NCBI RefSeq assembly: GCF_963678865.1
Contig: NZ_OY787459.1
Span: 1,826,501 to 1,890,500, forward strand
Reading direction: 5' to 3'
Length of the DNA: 64,000 bases
DNA from: Maridesulfovibrio sp.
Lineage (GTDB): Bacteria > Desulfobacterota > Desulfovibrionia > Desulfovibrionales > Desulfovibrionaceae
Every line of letters starts with the position of its first letter. Within the stretch, counting starts at the first letter, position 1. A program made the translations under genes and the position numbers. The notes under the pieces were generated by a model. That model was not told where the DNA came from. It searched no databases and saw only the letters and a program-made list of their open reading frames with translations. Of this stretch, positions 62,780-64,000 are shown piece after piece.

Positions 62780-64000
62780 ATGGGTTTTGGGAAATACGAA
62801 CCGGAATTAATTGAAAACAAGTGGCAGAAGGAATGGACTGAAAAAGGAGCTTTCAATGTGGAAGCCGACGAGTCCCGCCCCAAATACTACGTGCTGGAAA
62901 TGTTTCCCTACCCTTCCGGGAAAATCCACATGGGGCATGTGCGCAACTACTCCATCGGTGATGTTGTCGCCCGTTACAAACGCATGAAAGGTTTCAACGT
63001 GCTCCACCCCATGGGCTGGGATGCATTCGGACTGCCCGCAGAAAACGCGGCCATCAAGAACAACACCCACCCTGCCGAGTGGACCTACGCCAATATTGAT
63101 GACATGCGAACCCAGCTCAAACGTTTGGGCTATTCCTACGACTGGCGCCGCGAACTGGCTACCTGCCACCCCGGCTACTACAAGTGGGAACAGCAGTTTT
63201 TTTTGAAATTTCTCGAAAAAGGGCTGATCTACCGCAAAAAGTCTCCGGTCAACTGGTGTGAAACCTGCCATACCGTTCTGGCTAACGAACAGGTTGAAGA
63301 AGGACTCTGCTGGCGTTGCGATACCGAAGTTGTGCAAAAAGAACTTTCACAGTGGTTCATGCGCATCACCGATTACGCAGAAGAACTGCTCGAAAGCCTG
63401 AACGAACTTGAAGGCGGCTGGCCTGAGCGCGTAATCACCATGCAGCGCAACTGGATCGGTAAATCCATCGGTGCGGAACTCGACTTTGAAGTTGAAAACT
63501 CCGAAGAAACCATCAGCGTTTTCACAACCCGGCCGGATACCCTTTTCGGTGCAACTTTCATGTCTCTGGCAGCCGAGCATCCCATGGTGGAGAAGCTCAT
63601 CGAAGGCAAGCCCGAAGCAGAAAAAGTCCGCGAATTCGTGCACAAGGTTTCCAACATGGACCGCATCGTACGCGGTGCGGATGACCTTGAAAAAGAAGGT
63701 GTCTTCACCGGCGCATACTGCATCAACCCGCTCAACGGCCTGAAAATGCCTATCTACGTGGCGAACTTCGTCCTCATGGGCTACGGTACCGGCGCAGTAA
63801 TGGCGGTTCCTGCACACGATCAGCGCGACTTTGAATTCGCCAAAAAATATGATCTGCCCCTGCAGGTGGTCATCCAGCCCGAAGGAGAAACCCTCAAGGT
63901 TGAAGATCTGGAAGAAGCATACTCCGCCCCCGGCGTACTGACCAATTCCGGTGAATTCGACAACATGCCCAATGAAGATGCCAAGGGCGCAATCGTTGAA
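62780..64000 (+). CDS. leuS: Leucyl-tRNA synthetase, N-terminal part (runs off the window)
   Basis: The first 407 residues of a class I synthetase charging tRNA(Leu). The HIGH motif lies in [20 protein letters not shown], with [21 protein letters not shown], the zinc-type [22 protein letters not shown] insertion, and the start of the CP1 editing domain ([37 protein letters not shown]). ATG 62780 follows AAAGGAT. The C-terminal catalytic KMSKS half and anticodon domain lie beyond 64000. Confidence 0.97.
   Translation, partial: MGFGKYEPELIENKWQKEWTEKGAFNVEADESRPKYYVLEMFPYPSGKIHMGHVRNYSIGDVVARYKRMKGFNVLHPMGWDAFGLPAENAAIKNNTHPAEWTYANIDDMRTQLKRLGYSYDWRRELATCHPGYYKWEQQFFLKFLEKGLIYRKKSPVNWCETCHTVLANEQVEEGLCWRCDTEVVQKELSQWFMRITDYAEELLESLNELEGGWPERVITMQRNWIGKSIGAELDFEVENSEETISVFTTRPDTLFGATFMSLAAEHPMVEKLIEGKPEAEKVREFVHKVSNMDRIVRGADDLEKEGVFTGAYCINPLNGLKMPIYVANFVLMGYGTGAVMAVPAHDQRDFEFAKKYDLPLQVVIQPEGETLKVEDLEEAYSAPGVLTNSGEFDNMPNEDAKGAIVE

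Noticed and set aside
1-64000. CRISPR arrays, prophage, transposase or restriction/defence genes
   Set aside because: No regular short repeats with unique spacers, and no integrase, transposase, methylase or phage structural motifs in any frame that I could recognise.

Overview
The window is a continuous stretch of a Gram-negative chromosome, almost certainly a marine member of the Desulfovibrionaceae (Desulfovibrio/Maridesulfovibrio type). This rests on four things: gene order (a complete dcw cluster running into ftsZ; a yceD-rpmF-plsX-fabH-fabG-acpP-fabF-glyA-comEB-ribDE-ribBA-ribH-nusB-leuS run), meso-DAP-type MurE, a large class I adenylate cyclase, and osmoprotectant uptake. Species assignment is inference. 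No phage, transposase, CRISPR array, tRNA or rRNA was found.

Region by region. 1-4.3 kb: the end of an S1-domain protein; a probable small selenoprotein (in-frame TGA followed by a hairpin) 5 nt ahead of a TauE/SafE-type transporter; fxsA; then, on the minus strand, an AT-rich K+-channel gene, rlpA and an unknown gene. 4.3-12.7 kb: rlmD-type rRNA methyltransferase; a 1310-residue class I adenylate cyclase with an embedded pentapeptide-like domain; HD, CBS and HD-GYP proteins, together a signalling block. 13.1-30.3 kb: the dcw cluster mraZ-rsmH-ftsL-ftsI-murE-murF-mraY-murD-ftsW-murG-murC-murB-ftsQ-ftsA-ftsZ, tightly packed with 4-nt overlaps and with repeated MraZ-like boxes in front. It makes the UDP-MurNAc-pentapeptide and lipid II precursors and the divisome, but has no ddl.

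30.3-37.0 kb: a radical SAM protein, then a metal/envelope-stress module. A ZraP-like periplasmic protein sits behind a sigma-54 promoter with two upstream GTGCAA...TTGCAC palindromes, followed by a DUF4405-like membrane protein and a ZraS/ZraR-like two-component system. 37.6-40.5 kb: glycine betaine/proline-type ABC transporter (ATPase, permease, binding protein). 40.7-43.7 kb: HDOD protein, NifU-like scaffold, gltX. 43.9-49.8 kb: a solute-binding protein, a leaderless gamma-glutamyltransferase and a TAXI-type TRAP transporter, possibly a gamma-glutamyl/glutamate scavenging unit.

49.9-64 kb: SpoIIAA-like protein, rpmB, then the lipid/ribosomal operon (yceD, rpmF, plsX, fabH, fabG, acpP, fabF), glyA, dCMP deaminase, riboflavin synthesis (ribD, ribE, ribBA, ribH), nusB and the first 407 codons of leuS. 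Intergenic spacers in front of gltX, glyA, comEB and leuS, and behind the CBS gene, carry copies or fragments of a palindromic repeat element. The best copy is 200 bp with perfect 14-bp terminal inverted repeats.
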